Shown one piece after another: positions 44,787 through 55,653 of a stretch of 64,000 nucleotides of DNA (position 1 is its first letter; each line of letters starts with the position of its first letter). Made by a program: the position numbers and the translations under genes. This stretch comes from Periconia sp. R9002 (lineage: Eukaryota > Ascomycota > Dothideomycetes > Pleosporales > Periconiaceae). The DNA lies in the NCBI GenBank assembly GCA_023627715.1, contig JAMAHW010000070.1:1-64000 (forward strand), given 5' to 3'. Below the pieces are notes generated by a model. That model was not told the DNA's origin. It did not search any database and saw only the letters and a list, made by a program, of their open reading frames with translations.

Positions 44787-46300
44787 TCATAACTCCGAGC
44801 TCTGCACCGCCACCCACGGCACATTTACATCCAGCGCCCTAGCAACTCTCATCGCAGAAACCACACACCCTTCCAATAGAACCATCCCATCCCAACACCA
44901 CCCGCCAACCAGCCACACGTTGTCATCCCCGTTCTTCCACAAATTCAAGGCTCTCTTCTCGTCGTCCGCGTACGAGAAGCTGGTAGTTGGGTTCACGTTC
45001 TCGCCAAACATCTCGTTAACAAGGCGTCTACTACGCGGAGTCCTAACCCCTCTGAAAAATCGCGCGGACTTGAGGACATGTTGCGCCGAGGAAGAAATGT
45101 CGGTTAATGGGCACGTCGTGACTATCGCGCCGGAGGATGGGTAGACGTGTATGGATTCGGTCTGAGCTAGCGCGGTGGAGGTACGGAAATGCAGTGCGTG
45201 CGGCGGTGTTGTCGTGTTGTCACCAGCGCCGCGTGAAGGCTTCATCGCACTGTGGTGCTGGACTACGCTTTCCACGAGTGTTGTTGGGATCTGCGTCATC
45301 ACGCTCTCGAGACGATTGTAGATTTTCCCTGCGACTCCTGGGGCCACGGCTAGAATCACGTGATCGAATGTCTCCTCGCGATCTACCTCACAGTCGGTAG
45401 CGCAGGTTGTGATTCTCACTCTTTTCCTTCCCTCGATGGGTTCGATTTTCTTGACCATAGTAGAGAACCTCGCTTGCACTCCAGCGCCTAGTTTTTGTTG
45501 CACTTGGTTCAACTCGGTGACTGTGAAGTGTTGCCCACCAGCCGATCGTTTCTTGTACTCGATCGAATCAATGGCTGGTGACTGAAGAAGAGCCGCATGC
45601 GTGCATGTCGCAACACTCGCAAGGAGAGGTAGTAGGTAGAATGTTACAAAATAGCGTGGCAGTCTAATGCGCTGCATGTACTCATCCAACGACTCGCACT
45701 CTCGCGTTTGCGTAGCGGGGTGCGGCGGGACCCAAAAACAGCAGAGCGACCACCAAAAGTAGCATGCAGCGACATAGACAACATCGATCAGCCAGGGAAT
45801 CAAAGGCGCGCCTTTAGGTCGAATGGGCGGGATTTGGTGGTTGTTGGAGGTATGGACAAAGTAGGGATCTGGGTTTGCCGTCTCGGCGGGCGCGGACACG
45901 GAACTACCGCTCTCGCTCGTTTTCGCAAACGTGTAGATGAATCGCGTCGGTTTGCTCCGGATGCCTAGATATTGATACATGCGAATGAGATTGGCGTAGT
46001 AGCCCTGAGCAAATGCGCGCATGGGCAAGTCGATGCGCTCGATAGTCCTCTTGGATTCATCGCGGATGGAAACCGAGGCGGAATTGAAGGAAAAAGTTTG
46101 GCCCTAGTTGCACACATCATGTCAGGCGGGCGGGAAGCCTTTTCTATAACTCATGTACGCACACATTCGAGGATGGTGACTTCATAGCGCTGATGCCGGT
46201 CGTTGTGAAGCAGGTACGCGGTAGCCAATCCAGCCAAGCCGGACCCTACAACCGCAACCGTTTGCTTTTTTGTACCACGGTCGAGCTCCGAGAAAGCCAT
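44787..46300 (-). CDS. FAD/NAD(P)-binding amine-oxidase-like flavoprotein, 484 aa, two exons
   Basis: Exons 46300-46163 and 46103-44787 join in phase. The short first exon carries the dinucleotide-binding fold VAVVGSGLAGLATAYLL; the second continues with NSASVSI, DLPMRAFAQGYYANLIRMY, which matches amine-oxidase-like flavoproteins found beside cyclopropane-fatty-acid-synthase-type methyltransferases. A hydrophobic segment (WLIDVVYVAACYFWWSLCCF) suggests membrane association. DHVILAVAPGVAG and VWLVGGWCWDGMVLLEGC are the second FAD-contacting regions. In bacteria related flavoproteins act with methyltransferases in cyclopropane or furan fatty acid chemistry; here the methyltransferase gene lies divergently 435 bp away, which supports a joint pathway by inference only. 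Confidence 0.8.
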
Positions 46301-46735
46301 GTGGCATATAGTCCGATAAGCGGCGGGTGAGAAAAGCTTGGGTTAGCTAGTCGAACGCTAACAGTACAGAGACTCGAGACGATGCAGAGGTAGCAGGCAG
46401 TATTAGTGATTTGGAGAATGATGAAAAGGCGCTATGTATTTCGTCGAGAGTAGTTTTCGATGGTGTCTGTGAGCAAAACGCAACGTCACTCGTGATTAAT
46501 GCTGATCAAAACCAAGTTTCCATGTTGAACCGAGGCACAGAAATTACATAAGTCAGGCGTGTAAGCTATCCTATGCTCTTTCAAGGGTAGCGTGATACTT
46601 AATTAAGCCTCAGATCATGCAGGTTAACACAGATATGAACTAGCCCGCGGACCTCCAACGTTCGCTTACAACAGGCAAGCTAACGCCCATGTGCTCTAGC
46701 ACGTAATTTTTAACTTATCACCGAGAAGAAAATGC
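46301..46735. promoter_or_regulatory. shared divergent promoter of flavoprotein and methyltransferase genes
   Basis: 435 bp lie between the start codons of two genes that point apart. The sequence is moderately AT-rich and shows no clear TATA box. The arrangement makes co-expression plausible. Confidence 0.5.
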
Positions 46736-47920
46736 ATGCCAGTTACTAATCATCTCCTACTCTGCTTTGGTCTTTCGTTCCTCCTTGTGCTCATGAACAT
46801 CAAGGATAATATGGATGGGACAGGAAAATGGCTACTGGCCGTTCCAGCCACAATTGCAGTTTTCTTCGTTGCTCAGTGGTACCTGAAGAGTCGGGAAAAA
46901 GATGGAGCCACAGCTACTAAGAAGGCTCTGTATCAGCTGGACCATAGTGTTCTCAATATCCCTCTGCCACTGCAGTCCATGTGGATGAATATGGGTTATT
47001 GGAAGGTGTGCATCTTTCCAAATGGTAGAAGGAGCCTGCTGACACGCTGAGAGGATACGGATGACTTTCCAACGGCGTGTCGTGCGCTTCTTGAACGCGT
47101 CTTGAGCAGTGCGAGAATTTTACATGATCAGCAAGACTCGACGTCCGTCGAAGGCGATGCCCGTACACTGAGTATTCTCGATTTGGGTTTTGGATGCGGA
47201 GATCAATCTCTGTACATCCGAGACACTCTACAGGAGAAACTCATCGACGCCGCTGGGAGCAAACGTCTAAAAGCCTACGTCGGGCTCACGTTGGAAGAAT
47301 CGCATTTTCGCTTGGCTCAGCAACGGCTCCAAAGCAAATCACCACTGGGTACGAGCGGTGGCGCAGGCGAAACAGCATCTGTTGACATTTTCTGTGCTGA
47401 TGCCGCAAAGCCGGCATCGTGGGCTAAGGAAACCAAAATCGCGATTTCTTCCTCCAGCCAGGCAGAGAAAGATGTGCAACACCACGAGATGTGGGTTCTC
47501 GCGCTTGACACTCTCTATCACTTCCAGCCTTCCCGATGGCCAGTCATCAACTATGCAAGCATGAAATTGGGTGCTTCGCTCATGGCATTTGATCTCTGCA
47601 TCGCCGACTCCCTTACGCTATGGCAGCGCATTGTTTTCAGAGTGATAACGATTTTGGGCCAGAGTCCGTCGGCGAACTGGGTCACGATTGAGGAGTATCG
47701 AGACCGACTTGTCGCTGCCGGCTATTCCAAGCAGAAGATTGAGATAGTTGATATTTCGGACCACGTGTTTGGTCCGCTGCATCGTTTCATGAAGAGCAGA
47801 GAAGAGGAATTAGCGCTGCATGGGATGTCGATTGGGCGGTTTCGGTATGCGGCAAAGATGTTTGGTTGGTGGCACAGAACGGGAGCTGTCAGAGGCTGCG
47901 TCGTCGTTGCGAGGAAATAA
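46736..47920 (+). CDS. membrane-anchored class I SAM methyltransferase, 378 aa, two exons
   Basis: Exons 46736-47005 and 47054-47920 join in phase across MNMGYWKDTDDFPTACRALL, a sequence typical of small-molecule/lipid methyltransferases. Two hydrophobic segments at the N-terminus (LLLCFGLSFLLVL, LLAVPATIAVFFVAQWYL) should tether it to a membrane. The SAM motif I is LSILDLGFGCGDQSLYI, followed by YVGLTLEESHFRLAQ (motif with acidic ribose ligand region), DIFCADAAKP and MWVLALDTLYHFQP. Fold and MNxGYW signature fit sterol/fatty-acid C-methyltransferase relatives. The substrate is unknown; the divergent flavoprotein suggests methylation followed or preceded by FAD-dependent oxidation of the same lipid. 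An earlier ATG (46732) opens a five-codon frame and is not the start. Confidence 0.82.
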
Positions 47921-48086
47921 TTTGGGAAGTTGTAGCGATTTCTGCGAGTCCGGGGTTTGCTATTGTGTGTTGGTTGCATCCCACCATGATACGTCCCTTT
48001 ATCATCCTTGGTGCCCGATTCTTGGTACGCACTACCTGCGTGGCTTCTTTTGCCCCTGATATAACTCTTTGCATAATGCCTGTAGT

Positions 48087-48941
48087 TTATTGACCTGGAG
48101 GCGTGGCAATCTTGTAGCAAGCAAAAATGATAACACCCAACAACAAAATACTCATACCCAAGTCTGCCCTCTTTCCAAAATTATTCCCACCCACAAACTC
48201 ACTCTTCCCTTTACCCATACCCGTCTCACTCTGCAATAACCCAAAAATCGACACCACCGCCGACAACGCGGAAATAACCGGGACAACGAGTGTATCAGCT
48301 TGCCCAAAACACCACTCAAACGGAACGCCCTCCGCTACGGCCAACCCAAACGTCAAAGCAAGCGAGAACCCCTCCAAAAGCCGATACCGCGGCCCACGCG
48401 AAAAGCACGGCAGCGTCAACAGCACGGCGCGATAAACCGCATGCGCAAATATCCAGGCCTTACTAACGGCCGTGAAGATGAAAAACCGGTGGTTGAGAGC
48501 GACCGTCTTCCACTGCGCATGGTACCCCTGCTGCACGATCCACACGAACAGCGTCAAGCAAGCTACTCTTGCGAAAGCGCCGCGAAGGGTACCACCTGTT
48601 GGCGTTGCAACCATCATGCCGATGTTCCCGTAAACAGCTATGTTTACATACGTTGTAAAAGCGGATAGATACCGGGCTTGAAAAGATGGATTCGTGACCT
48701 GGAATGCTAATACGGAGCCTAGACCGAGAGGGAGTTCGCACATGATTTTAATTAGGCCGCCAATTGTCGATGTCTTGTCGTAGATGAGGATGATGGTGGT
48801 GGTGGTGAAGACCAGGAGGAGAAGGAGGGGTTTGCTGTGAAGGGTGCATTGGTAGGTCAGGAAGAGGATGATGGTGAGGTAGGCGTTGAATGGGATGTCT
48901 ATGTAGGACTTTAGTGGTGATTTAGGCGTTGATGAGGCCAT
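48087..48941 (-). CDS. small polytopic membrane protein, 284 aa
   Basis: Start chosen at MASSTPKSPLKSYID (48941); the frame is open further upstream, but that part looks like leader. About seven or eight hydrophobic segments: AYLTIILFLTYQC, LLLLLVFTTTTIILIY, IMCELPLGLGSVLAFQV, FTTYVNIAVYGNIGMMV, VACLTLFVWIVQQGY, FIFTAVSKAWIFAHAVY, EGFSLALTFGLAVAEGV and MSILLLGVIIFACY. I do not recognise a named family. Its 3' end lies 166 bp from the methyltransferase's 3' end, so it could be the third member of the flavoprotein-methyltransferase set. Confidence 0.7.
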   Translation of the reverse strand: MASSTPKSPLKSYIDIPFNAYLTIILFLTYQCTLHSKPLLLLLVFTTTTIILIYDKTSTIGGLIKIMCELPLGLGSVLAFQVTNPSFQARYLSAFTTYVNIAVYGNIGMMVATPTGGTLRGAFARVACLTLFVWIVQQGYHAQWKTVALNHRFFIFTAVSKAWIFAHAVYRAVLLTLPCFSRGPRYRLLEGFSLALTFGLAVAEGVPFEWCFGQADTLVVPVISALSAVVSIFGLLQSETGMGKGKSEFVGGNNFGKRADLGMSILLLGVIIFACYKIATPPGQ

Positions 48942-49175
48942 GGTTATTCGCTGTGGATTTCTTGTCTCGTGAGGCATGGAGACGTGTGAGGCTGGCCAAA
49001 TGGAGGTGAGCTTAACCCGGATTTCTCTAGCGGGAGATGACCTAAGCATTTTCCCCAGACAGAAATTCCCAGTCTTTTCCTTTTCCTTTCTGATTCATTT
49101 AATGTGAAAATGATTATCTTTACAGTCATGGTGCTTAACCGAGATGATGAGATTGAAATGGGAAGGTTTAGGAAA

Positions 49176-50537
49176 TCACACGTCTTGATGTCGAGAACTC
49201 CTATCGCCCACAGTGCTTCTCATTGTGCCAAACCCACTAAAATTGAAATAATGCGCGTACTTCCTATCAGTCGATTTCAACACATCTGAACTTGACTCAG
49301 CTTTAGGTTCTTCAGATGGGTGACTTTCGCGGTTTTTGTTCGACGCAACCAATATTGTCCTCAAGTAGGTGATCACGTGCACACATTTTCGATACAGGGA
49401 GTCTGGCTGACGCACGGCATAAGCCGCCGAAGGCATACATATGCAGATGATACCTATGAACATCTCGCAGAGGCTTCAATTCGCGTTAGCTTGTCAGTTT
49501 CTCACTCCCGAGATTTGATCTCACCTACGTGATGTTTACGGGGACAAAGTCCCACAGAATATCTTCTCTGCGTTGATAAATGGCTCGATAGTAGACATTG
49601 CAAGCTGAACATACGCAGGCCCTAATTTTCGTTAGAGGAAGGTGACCTGGTATATGGATATTCATGAACTTACAGTATACCCCAAAGGAAAATCAACATC
49701 ACTCCAATCCGTCGTTTCCACGAGAGATTCAAACCATAGACGCCCATTATGGGGATGCACAGAATATATAGATCGAAGACGAGATTGATAATTGACTGTG
49801 GTGTTGAAAGGTTCATTATGACGTCTATCCGCGCCACCCACCGATCCCCTTCCCTTGATGTGGGAAGGGCAAAAACGAGAATCGTCTGGACAGAGTAGGC
49901 TATCGTTGTCAGTACGAGCCCGATCCAACAGCAAATTTGCGCCCATCGTAGTTGTTCGAATAACGAGAGGTATTGAATAAAGAAGCTGATCTTCAAGAAC
50001 AAAAAACTCAGTATAGTAAGACCGGCACTTATCCAGATTGACTATGGCGCGGATGTTAACCTTTTCACGTGAACTGTTTGAGCATAGGAACTTACCATGG
50101 GAGGGTCTTTTTTTGTAAGCTGAGCTTCGCTTATATCCCACTCGTGTCTACCGACACCGCCTTGTTTTACCCCTTGCGTGAATGTCAGTTGAACCATAAA
50201 CTGCCTAGTAGGTTATTCATTCACGGCTCTTTTATCACATACAATAAATACAAACTACGTAGAATCCGAGACTTCCAAGCTAGAAAATCCCCTAAAAGTC
50301 AGTGTATGGCCTTTGCTCAAACACCACTGCACTGACCACACCAAGGCAAAGTGTTGCGTCGTCCCAAGAGACTTTTTTCTTTAGCCATAATTTGACGTAA
50401 ACGCGATTCAAAAAGGCTATAATCATTAATCCCAACACGGTGGACGTAATCTGAATCTGCATAGCTCCTCTTGAAGAGGGGCTCAGGATGTTCGGTGCGG
50501 TGTCATTTCGCCTGTTGGTATGTGGGGGGAGCGACAT
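49176..50537 (-). CDS. fungal rhodopsin-like membrane protein, about 358 aa, multi-exon
   Basis: Certain exons: 50537-50325 (MSLPPHTNRR; first helix STVLGLMIIAFLNRVYV), 50200-50096 (GGVGRHEWDISEAQLTKKD), 50041-49674 (ILSFLFLKISFFIQYLSLF, WIGLVLTTIAYSVQTILVFA, IINLVFDLYILCIPIMGVYG), 49621-49529 (ACVCSACNVYYRAIYQ) and 49473-49176 (LCEMFIGIICICMPSAAY, then a Ser-rich tail). These join in phase with GT-AG introns. An extra mini-exon inside 50324-50201 (around 50279-50259, reading LGSLGFY) is possible and also in phase, so the second helix is uncertain. GxGRHxWD followed by a Lys-Ile/Leu-Ser-Phe-Phe-hydrophobic helix is the family hallmark. Confidence 0.75.
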
Positions 50538-51025
50538 CGTCTGTGACGGACGGCATGTATGATTGCGTTTTTCTGACTGTTCAGTCTGTAGCGGAAGGAA
50601 ACGCGATTTCTGGGGCTTGTCTGGAGTGGTCAAAACTGCCAAAGGGGGTAGATATATGGTTCCTAACGGGCGACAGCATAAAATATATGTCTGCGCATCT
50701 GCAATCGTATTAGCAACGCTTCGGAATGTTTAGATCAGGGTTTGTGGGGGTGCGATGCTTTATAGATTTGCAGGGGACCGCACAGTTCCGCCCCGCACTC
50801 CGCCAATCGCATGAGAGTAGGTAGTGCTACTCTCGTATGGCAGGACAAGGCAACTGATTTTGGAAGCCCGTTGTACATTCCCGGGATCGACAATAGGATT
50901 CAGCCACGATAACAGAGGGTGTGGGACCAATAGTAGTACTGTAAAACTAGCACTCTTATCACTACAATTTTGTCACAAACGCTCGCACCATTGCAAAAAT
51001 TCTCAACGCCGATTAATTTTCATGT
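50538..51025. other. intergenic, no gene seen
   Basis: Promoter of the rhodopsin-like gene and 3' flank of the D-lactate dehydrogenase gene. No further gene recognised. Confidence 0.5.
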
Positions 51026-52767
51026 CTACCCATCAACTCTAAATATTTTATCGGGGTTAAGAATACACTTGGGGTCTAGCGATAACTTGATCTGCATCAT
51101 CTGGTTAGTTACTTTGATGCACTCAGGTGATTCCTTACGTACGTTGCGCATCATGGAGACACCTGCACTGCCCACTTCTTCAATCAACATTTCTCTTAGT
51201 GAAAGTCCAACCCCGTGTTCACCAGTAATTGTGCCTTCCATTCTCAACGCCCTCTTCTGCACGTCTCGGATCAACTCTTCTCCCTTTGCTTTCATATCTT
51301 GTGGGCAAAAGAAAGCGACATGAACGTTTCCTGTGATAGAATTTGTAAATCAGGAAATTTTACAGGCAAATGGCGTACATACCGTCACCGATATGGCCCA
51401 GCGTAGAGCAAAATAGTCCCACATTAGCAGTAGCTTCTTGAGTCTCCACGATCATGTCCGCAAGCCGCGACCTAGGAACAGCCGCATCGGACGAAAGAAA
51501 TATGTCGCCCGGCTTCATCGCCGTGACAAGGCATTTAGCCATTAGCTTTCGCACATTCCACCACGCATCAACCTGTTGCAAATCCGACGAGATTTTAACA
51601 TCAAGGCACTCATATTCCTCAGCCAATCTCTCGATCAGCACAACGTGTGTCTGTGTAGTCGCTTCATCGCCCGAAAAACGAAGAAACAGCGTCGGACGTT
51701 CATCCCAGTGCTCCTCAATCAAACCCGACCGGTTCGCAGCCTGAAGACTAAAATGATCAACAAACTCGAGCGCATCGAAAACCGCCCCAGAGGACGTGAT
51801 CGCAATCGCAGTGTCAACTGCCAAGTGCGTGTCGGAGAACGTCAGGATAGCTACGTGCGGACTCTTCGGGATTGGGGTTAATCGCAGCACTGCTTCGGTG
51901 ACGACACCAAGAGTTCCCTCAGAGCCGACAATGAGATGCATCAAGTCGTATCCAGCGGACGATTTCCGCGGTCGGTTGCGCGTTTTGACGATGGAGCCGT
52001 CGGCGAGGACGACGGTGAGGGAGATGACCCAGTCTTTCATTGTGCCGTAACGGTAGGCGTTTGTGCCTGAGCATCCCATTGCTATCTGAATGTATCATCA
52101 ATCTTGGGTTCATTATATAGTGCCGATATGAGTGAAGGATCTAGGGAATTTGTCTCTTTAATTGACTCACCATACCCCCAATCCTAGCATCAGGCGCCGG
52201 ATCCGGAGGAAAGAAGAGCCCCTTCTCTGCTAATTCCTCATTGAGCCGCATCCAACCCACCCCAGGCTGGGCCGTAACATCCATATCGCTCTCATGAAGG
52301 TCCCATATCCTTGCCATGTCCCTAAAATCAATGCAAACGCCTCCATGAGGTGCTGCCAAGGAACCCGCGAGTCCTGTGCCGCCCGAGTACGGAAGGACGG
52401 GAATGCAACGAGCTGAGCATATCTTTAGGATGGAACTGACATGCTGGGTGGTCTTTGGGTAGAGGATAAGTGAGGGTTTGTGTGATGGGTGAGTATGCGA
52501 AAGGAGGGAGTTTGAATGAGCGGCGCATGTTTCCTGGTCGGTGTTGATGTTTTCATGGCCTAGGAAAGCCGAGAATTCGGCTTCTGCGGCGGATATATTT
52601 GTTGGTGTGGTATCATAGTGTATTTGAGACATGGAGGTGATCGATTTGTCGGCGAGGTGCTGCATGAAATGGGGTAACGCTGCCTGTGGCGTAGCTACAT
52701 ATGCAGATATGAACAATGTAATACTTATATAGCTAATAATAAATAAGAAAAAAAGCCACGCGGGCAT
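51026..52767 (-). CDS. D-lactate dehydrogenase (cytochrome)-like FAD enzyme, 534 aa, three exons
   Basis: Exons 52767-52171, 52085-51383 and 51330-51026 join in phase. After a hydrophobic N-terminal segment (LFFLFIISYISITLFISAYV) that may act as a mitochondrial or membrane anchor comes an FAD-binding PCMH domain: CIPVLPYSGGTGLAGSLAAP, VTAQPGVGWMRLNEEL, PDARIGGMIAMGCSGTNAYR, GTMKDWVISLTVVLADG and GSEGTLGVVTEAVLRLTP. The C-terminal FAD-oxidase domain ends with the canonical GTITGEHGVGL and LDPKCILNPDKIF. The family oxidises D-lactate or related 2-hydroxy acids to the keto acid and passes electrons to cytochrome c. Length and motifs are complete, so the enzyme should be active; D-lactate is the usual but not proven substrate. 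Confidence 0.92.
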
Positions 52768-53354
52768 GTGAACTTACGCCGCCTATAGCACTTTCACTCT
52801 TCTTTCTCGTAATCTCCCGAATTCGCTTTTACGCTTCTCTTCACGTGACGAGTTTCGCGGGGGTGGCTGCATGGAACAGCTACCGGCTCTAACCGAAGGA
52901 CCTGAAGGATCATCTCGACTGCGTGCGCTTGTCTGACCGATGATTCTCGTTCATCGCCTTTCCGCCCCTAACTACTTATTCCTCACCTTGACTTACGAAA
53001 ACGATAACAAACTTCTCCTGCAACAAATGTGTTATTCGATAAGTAGATTTGTATCGGTCCAAGCACTTGGATATTATTTTTAAAGTAAAAAGAGGGAAAA
53101 TAAGCGCAGCTTTGAAGAAGATAGAGGAGAATAATATTAAGGGAGATTTTTTTGGGAGTGAAAAGGCGCGTGTATGGTGAGTTTAAAATGATTAATGTGG
53201 CACTTAAAGGCAACTCTTTATACAGAATATTACTTTGATGACAGAAAATCTTTTCTTTTTTCTTTTTCAAGAACACAGTTCATAAAACATTACTGTTTCA
53301 ACCCCCCCTCCACCCGTTCACACACATAGAAAAGGCAAACACACCGTCTCAAGC
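52768..53354. other. intergenic, no gene seen
   Basis: Promoter of the dehydrogenase gene and the 3' flank of the lectin-like gene. AT-rich near 53030-53280; no gene recognised. Confidence 0.5.
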
Positions 53355-54348
53355 TCACACTTTCCCCTCAGCATTAAACGCGTCCAACTCCGCCGTATAC
53401 ATACCCATCATCTCAGGCGGCATGACCTCCACTTCATAGATTTCACTGCTGCCAACATGCGATGATAAGTGCGAGGAGATGTGCGACGGCGCGTGCGCTG
53501 TAGGCTTCTGCGCCATTTTTCGTCTAGCCAACACAAATAAGATCAAACCAGCCGAGAACGCTGCGAGACCGACAACACCAATGACTATGCCTATGATGGT
53601 GCCGCTGGTGATAGAGGACGATGGTGTTGAATGTGCAACTTGTGCTGACGTTTGCGGTCCTGGTGAATTGGAGGAAGAGGATGTAGGGCTTGGTGTAGAA
53701 AGTGGCAGCGCGGATGTAGTTGAAGATATTGACGATGTGGTGGAGGACGAGATGGGAAGTGGCTGCGAGGTGAATATAGATTAGTTCAATTGGGTTCCTA
53801 CTTGACGAAGTGGCGAAGGTTGGTGGAGATCTCTCACTCACCTCCAGACTCTGCACACTATCAAGCGCATCGCTCCCAACCGGCGGCGTACCCGCCGACT
53901 CATTTACAGTAATATTCCACACCGTCCCCTTCGACTCATCCTTCGTCATAACCGGCTTCAACCCGTTCAACCCCAGAAACGTCTCATTCCCCAACAACCC
54001 ATTCGCGAGCTTCCATCCACTCTCCACCTTGGTAAAAACCCACTGCTGTCCAAGACCGCCGCTGCGCGGGAGGAGTCGAGGCTCTGTTGCCGTGTTGGAG
54101 TCGAGGCCTAGCTGGTACGCGCCCTTAGAATCGTAGTTCCGGATTAGGTAGCGTCCTGCTTGGGAGAAGAGGAGCCAGTTGGAAGATGAAGGACTGCCCG
54201 GGCCTGAGTAGTTCATGTTGACGAGGCCTCCGCCTTTGAGGAATTCGCCGGCGGACATTGTTTTGTTGTCGGTTAGAGAGGGGTTGTTAAAGAAGAGGTA
54301 GTAGTTGAAGGCGAAATCTCCGGTGTCTCTTCGCCGCTGTACGGTCAT
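53355..54348 (-). CDS. lectin-like, Ser/Thr-rich single-pass membrane protein, 304 aa, two exons
   Basis: Exons 54348-53842 and 53762-53355 join in phase. The first exon encodes a beta-trefoil-like (ricin-B-type lectin fold) module: NWLLFSQAGRYLIRNY, YQLGLDSNTATEP, GGLGQQWVFTKVESGWKLAN, LGNETFLGLNG. The second encodes a ~75-residue Ser/Thr/Pro stalk, a transmembrane helix (IIGIVIGVVGLAAFSAGLIL) followed by ARRK, and a cytosolic tail with YEVEVMPPEMMGMYTAELDA. Stalk, helix and tail resemble Wsc/Mid2-type cell-wall sensors. No cleavable signal peptide is visible at the chosen start, so the 5' end may be incomplete or insertion may rely on the TM helix; an internal Met at 54258 is an alternative start. 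A surface glycan-sensing role is inferred. Confidence 0.72.
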
Positions 54349-55653
54349 TTTGTTATGTGAGACTTTGTTTTTTGCACAGATTAAAATGTACGTAGATTGG
54401 ACTCCGGTTTATTATAATTAAACTCTACGCGTTGTTTCCAAATAGGTAGGAGGTATTAATGAATGACTGTGTAAAAGAACGACTGAGGATTAAAAGAAGG
54501 AATGGACAGTGTTCATCAAAGCTGGAAATCGGGGAACGTGAGATATATTGTACGAACACGAGGTATGCGGACCGCCCCTGATATCTGACGGCTAGGCAAA
54601 GTTGATACCTCCTTGGGGGCTGCATAAAAGGACGCAGGCAACTCCGCTCCTCCTCTGCAGACCAATCATTTTATTCAGCCCTATTTTGCCAAGTTGAAAT
54701 TTAAATTGGTATACTCCGTGACATCAGGCATCTTTAAGTGAATTGCGATTCTACGAGTTAGCAGTTGAAAACATCCTTAAGAACACCAGGCCTCATACAT
54801 AACACAATCACCCACATCGCCCTACTGACAAGCAAGACCGCCGACGGTATTTTAGATGTCGTATTCAAAAAGGAGTTGATAAAAAAAATATAAAACTGCG
54901 CAAGTTACCTAGAAGCCTCTTTGGGGTTGCTATTGTCCCTTTTACAAGTCTTTGCCAAGAAAGTAGGCAGAGAAATCGGATTACTACCATAAAACGAGTG
55001 TGTCATGGCTAGCACCAAACAAAACCGCTATTTCAGGCTAGAAATGTTCCTCGTGGTAGATGATTCGTCGATTTATAATATTCTGTTTTTTTGGTTTAAG
55101 CCATGAATTTTGAGTTGATCATCATACAGTATTGCTACCTTGGGTATCGACACAGGTAGGGGAAACACTAGGTACCGTCCTCGGCTAAGACGGGCACACA
55201 GGTAACTGTTTGCGCACGTGATATGAAGCTGACGTACCTAAGATGGGGTCAAAGTTACTTAGGTGTGTATATACGGAGAATTGATAAGGAATAATCATAT
55301 TCGTGCGTCTACTTTGAAATATATACCGCGATGCTTCACAGAAGCACTACCTAAGCAACCTTGCCTAGACCAAAAAAAAAAAAAAAAACAAAACAAGACG
55401 CTAAAGTACAAGAGACCTTGGGGATATCACACAATGAACGCTACCATATACAACAAACAAGTTTAACGCTCACTAAAACAAGAGAACAGAAACAAAAAAA
55501 CGAGAACAAGAACAAAACAAACGTGAAAAATCATAATGCTCTCTCTATTGAGCTTTCATAAAGCAAATCAAAAAGATCCAGCCACGGTGCGACTTGTCAC
55601 GAAGAAGTGAGGGATACCAGTGCATCGACGTGTGAATGCGCTTGGATGATTGG
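54349..55653. other. long intergenic region with poly-A tract
   Basis: No gene recognised on either strand. An 18-base A run begins near 55372, and A-rich sequence continues to about 55530, just beyond the 3' end of the next minus-strand gene. Confidence 0.5.

Noticed and set aside
44632..45144. 170-codon plus-strand frame
   Set aside because: Mostly antisense to the end of the flavoprotein gene; Thr/Ser/His-rich complement with no motif.
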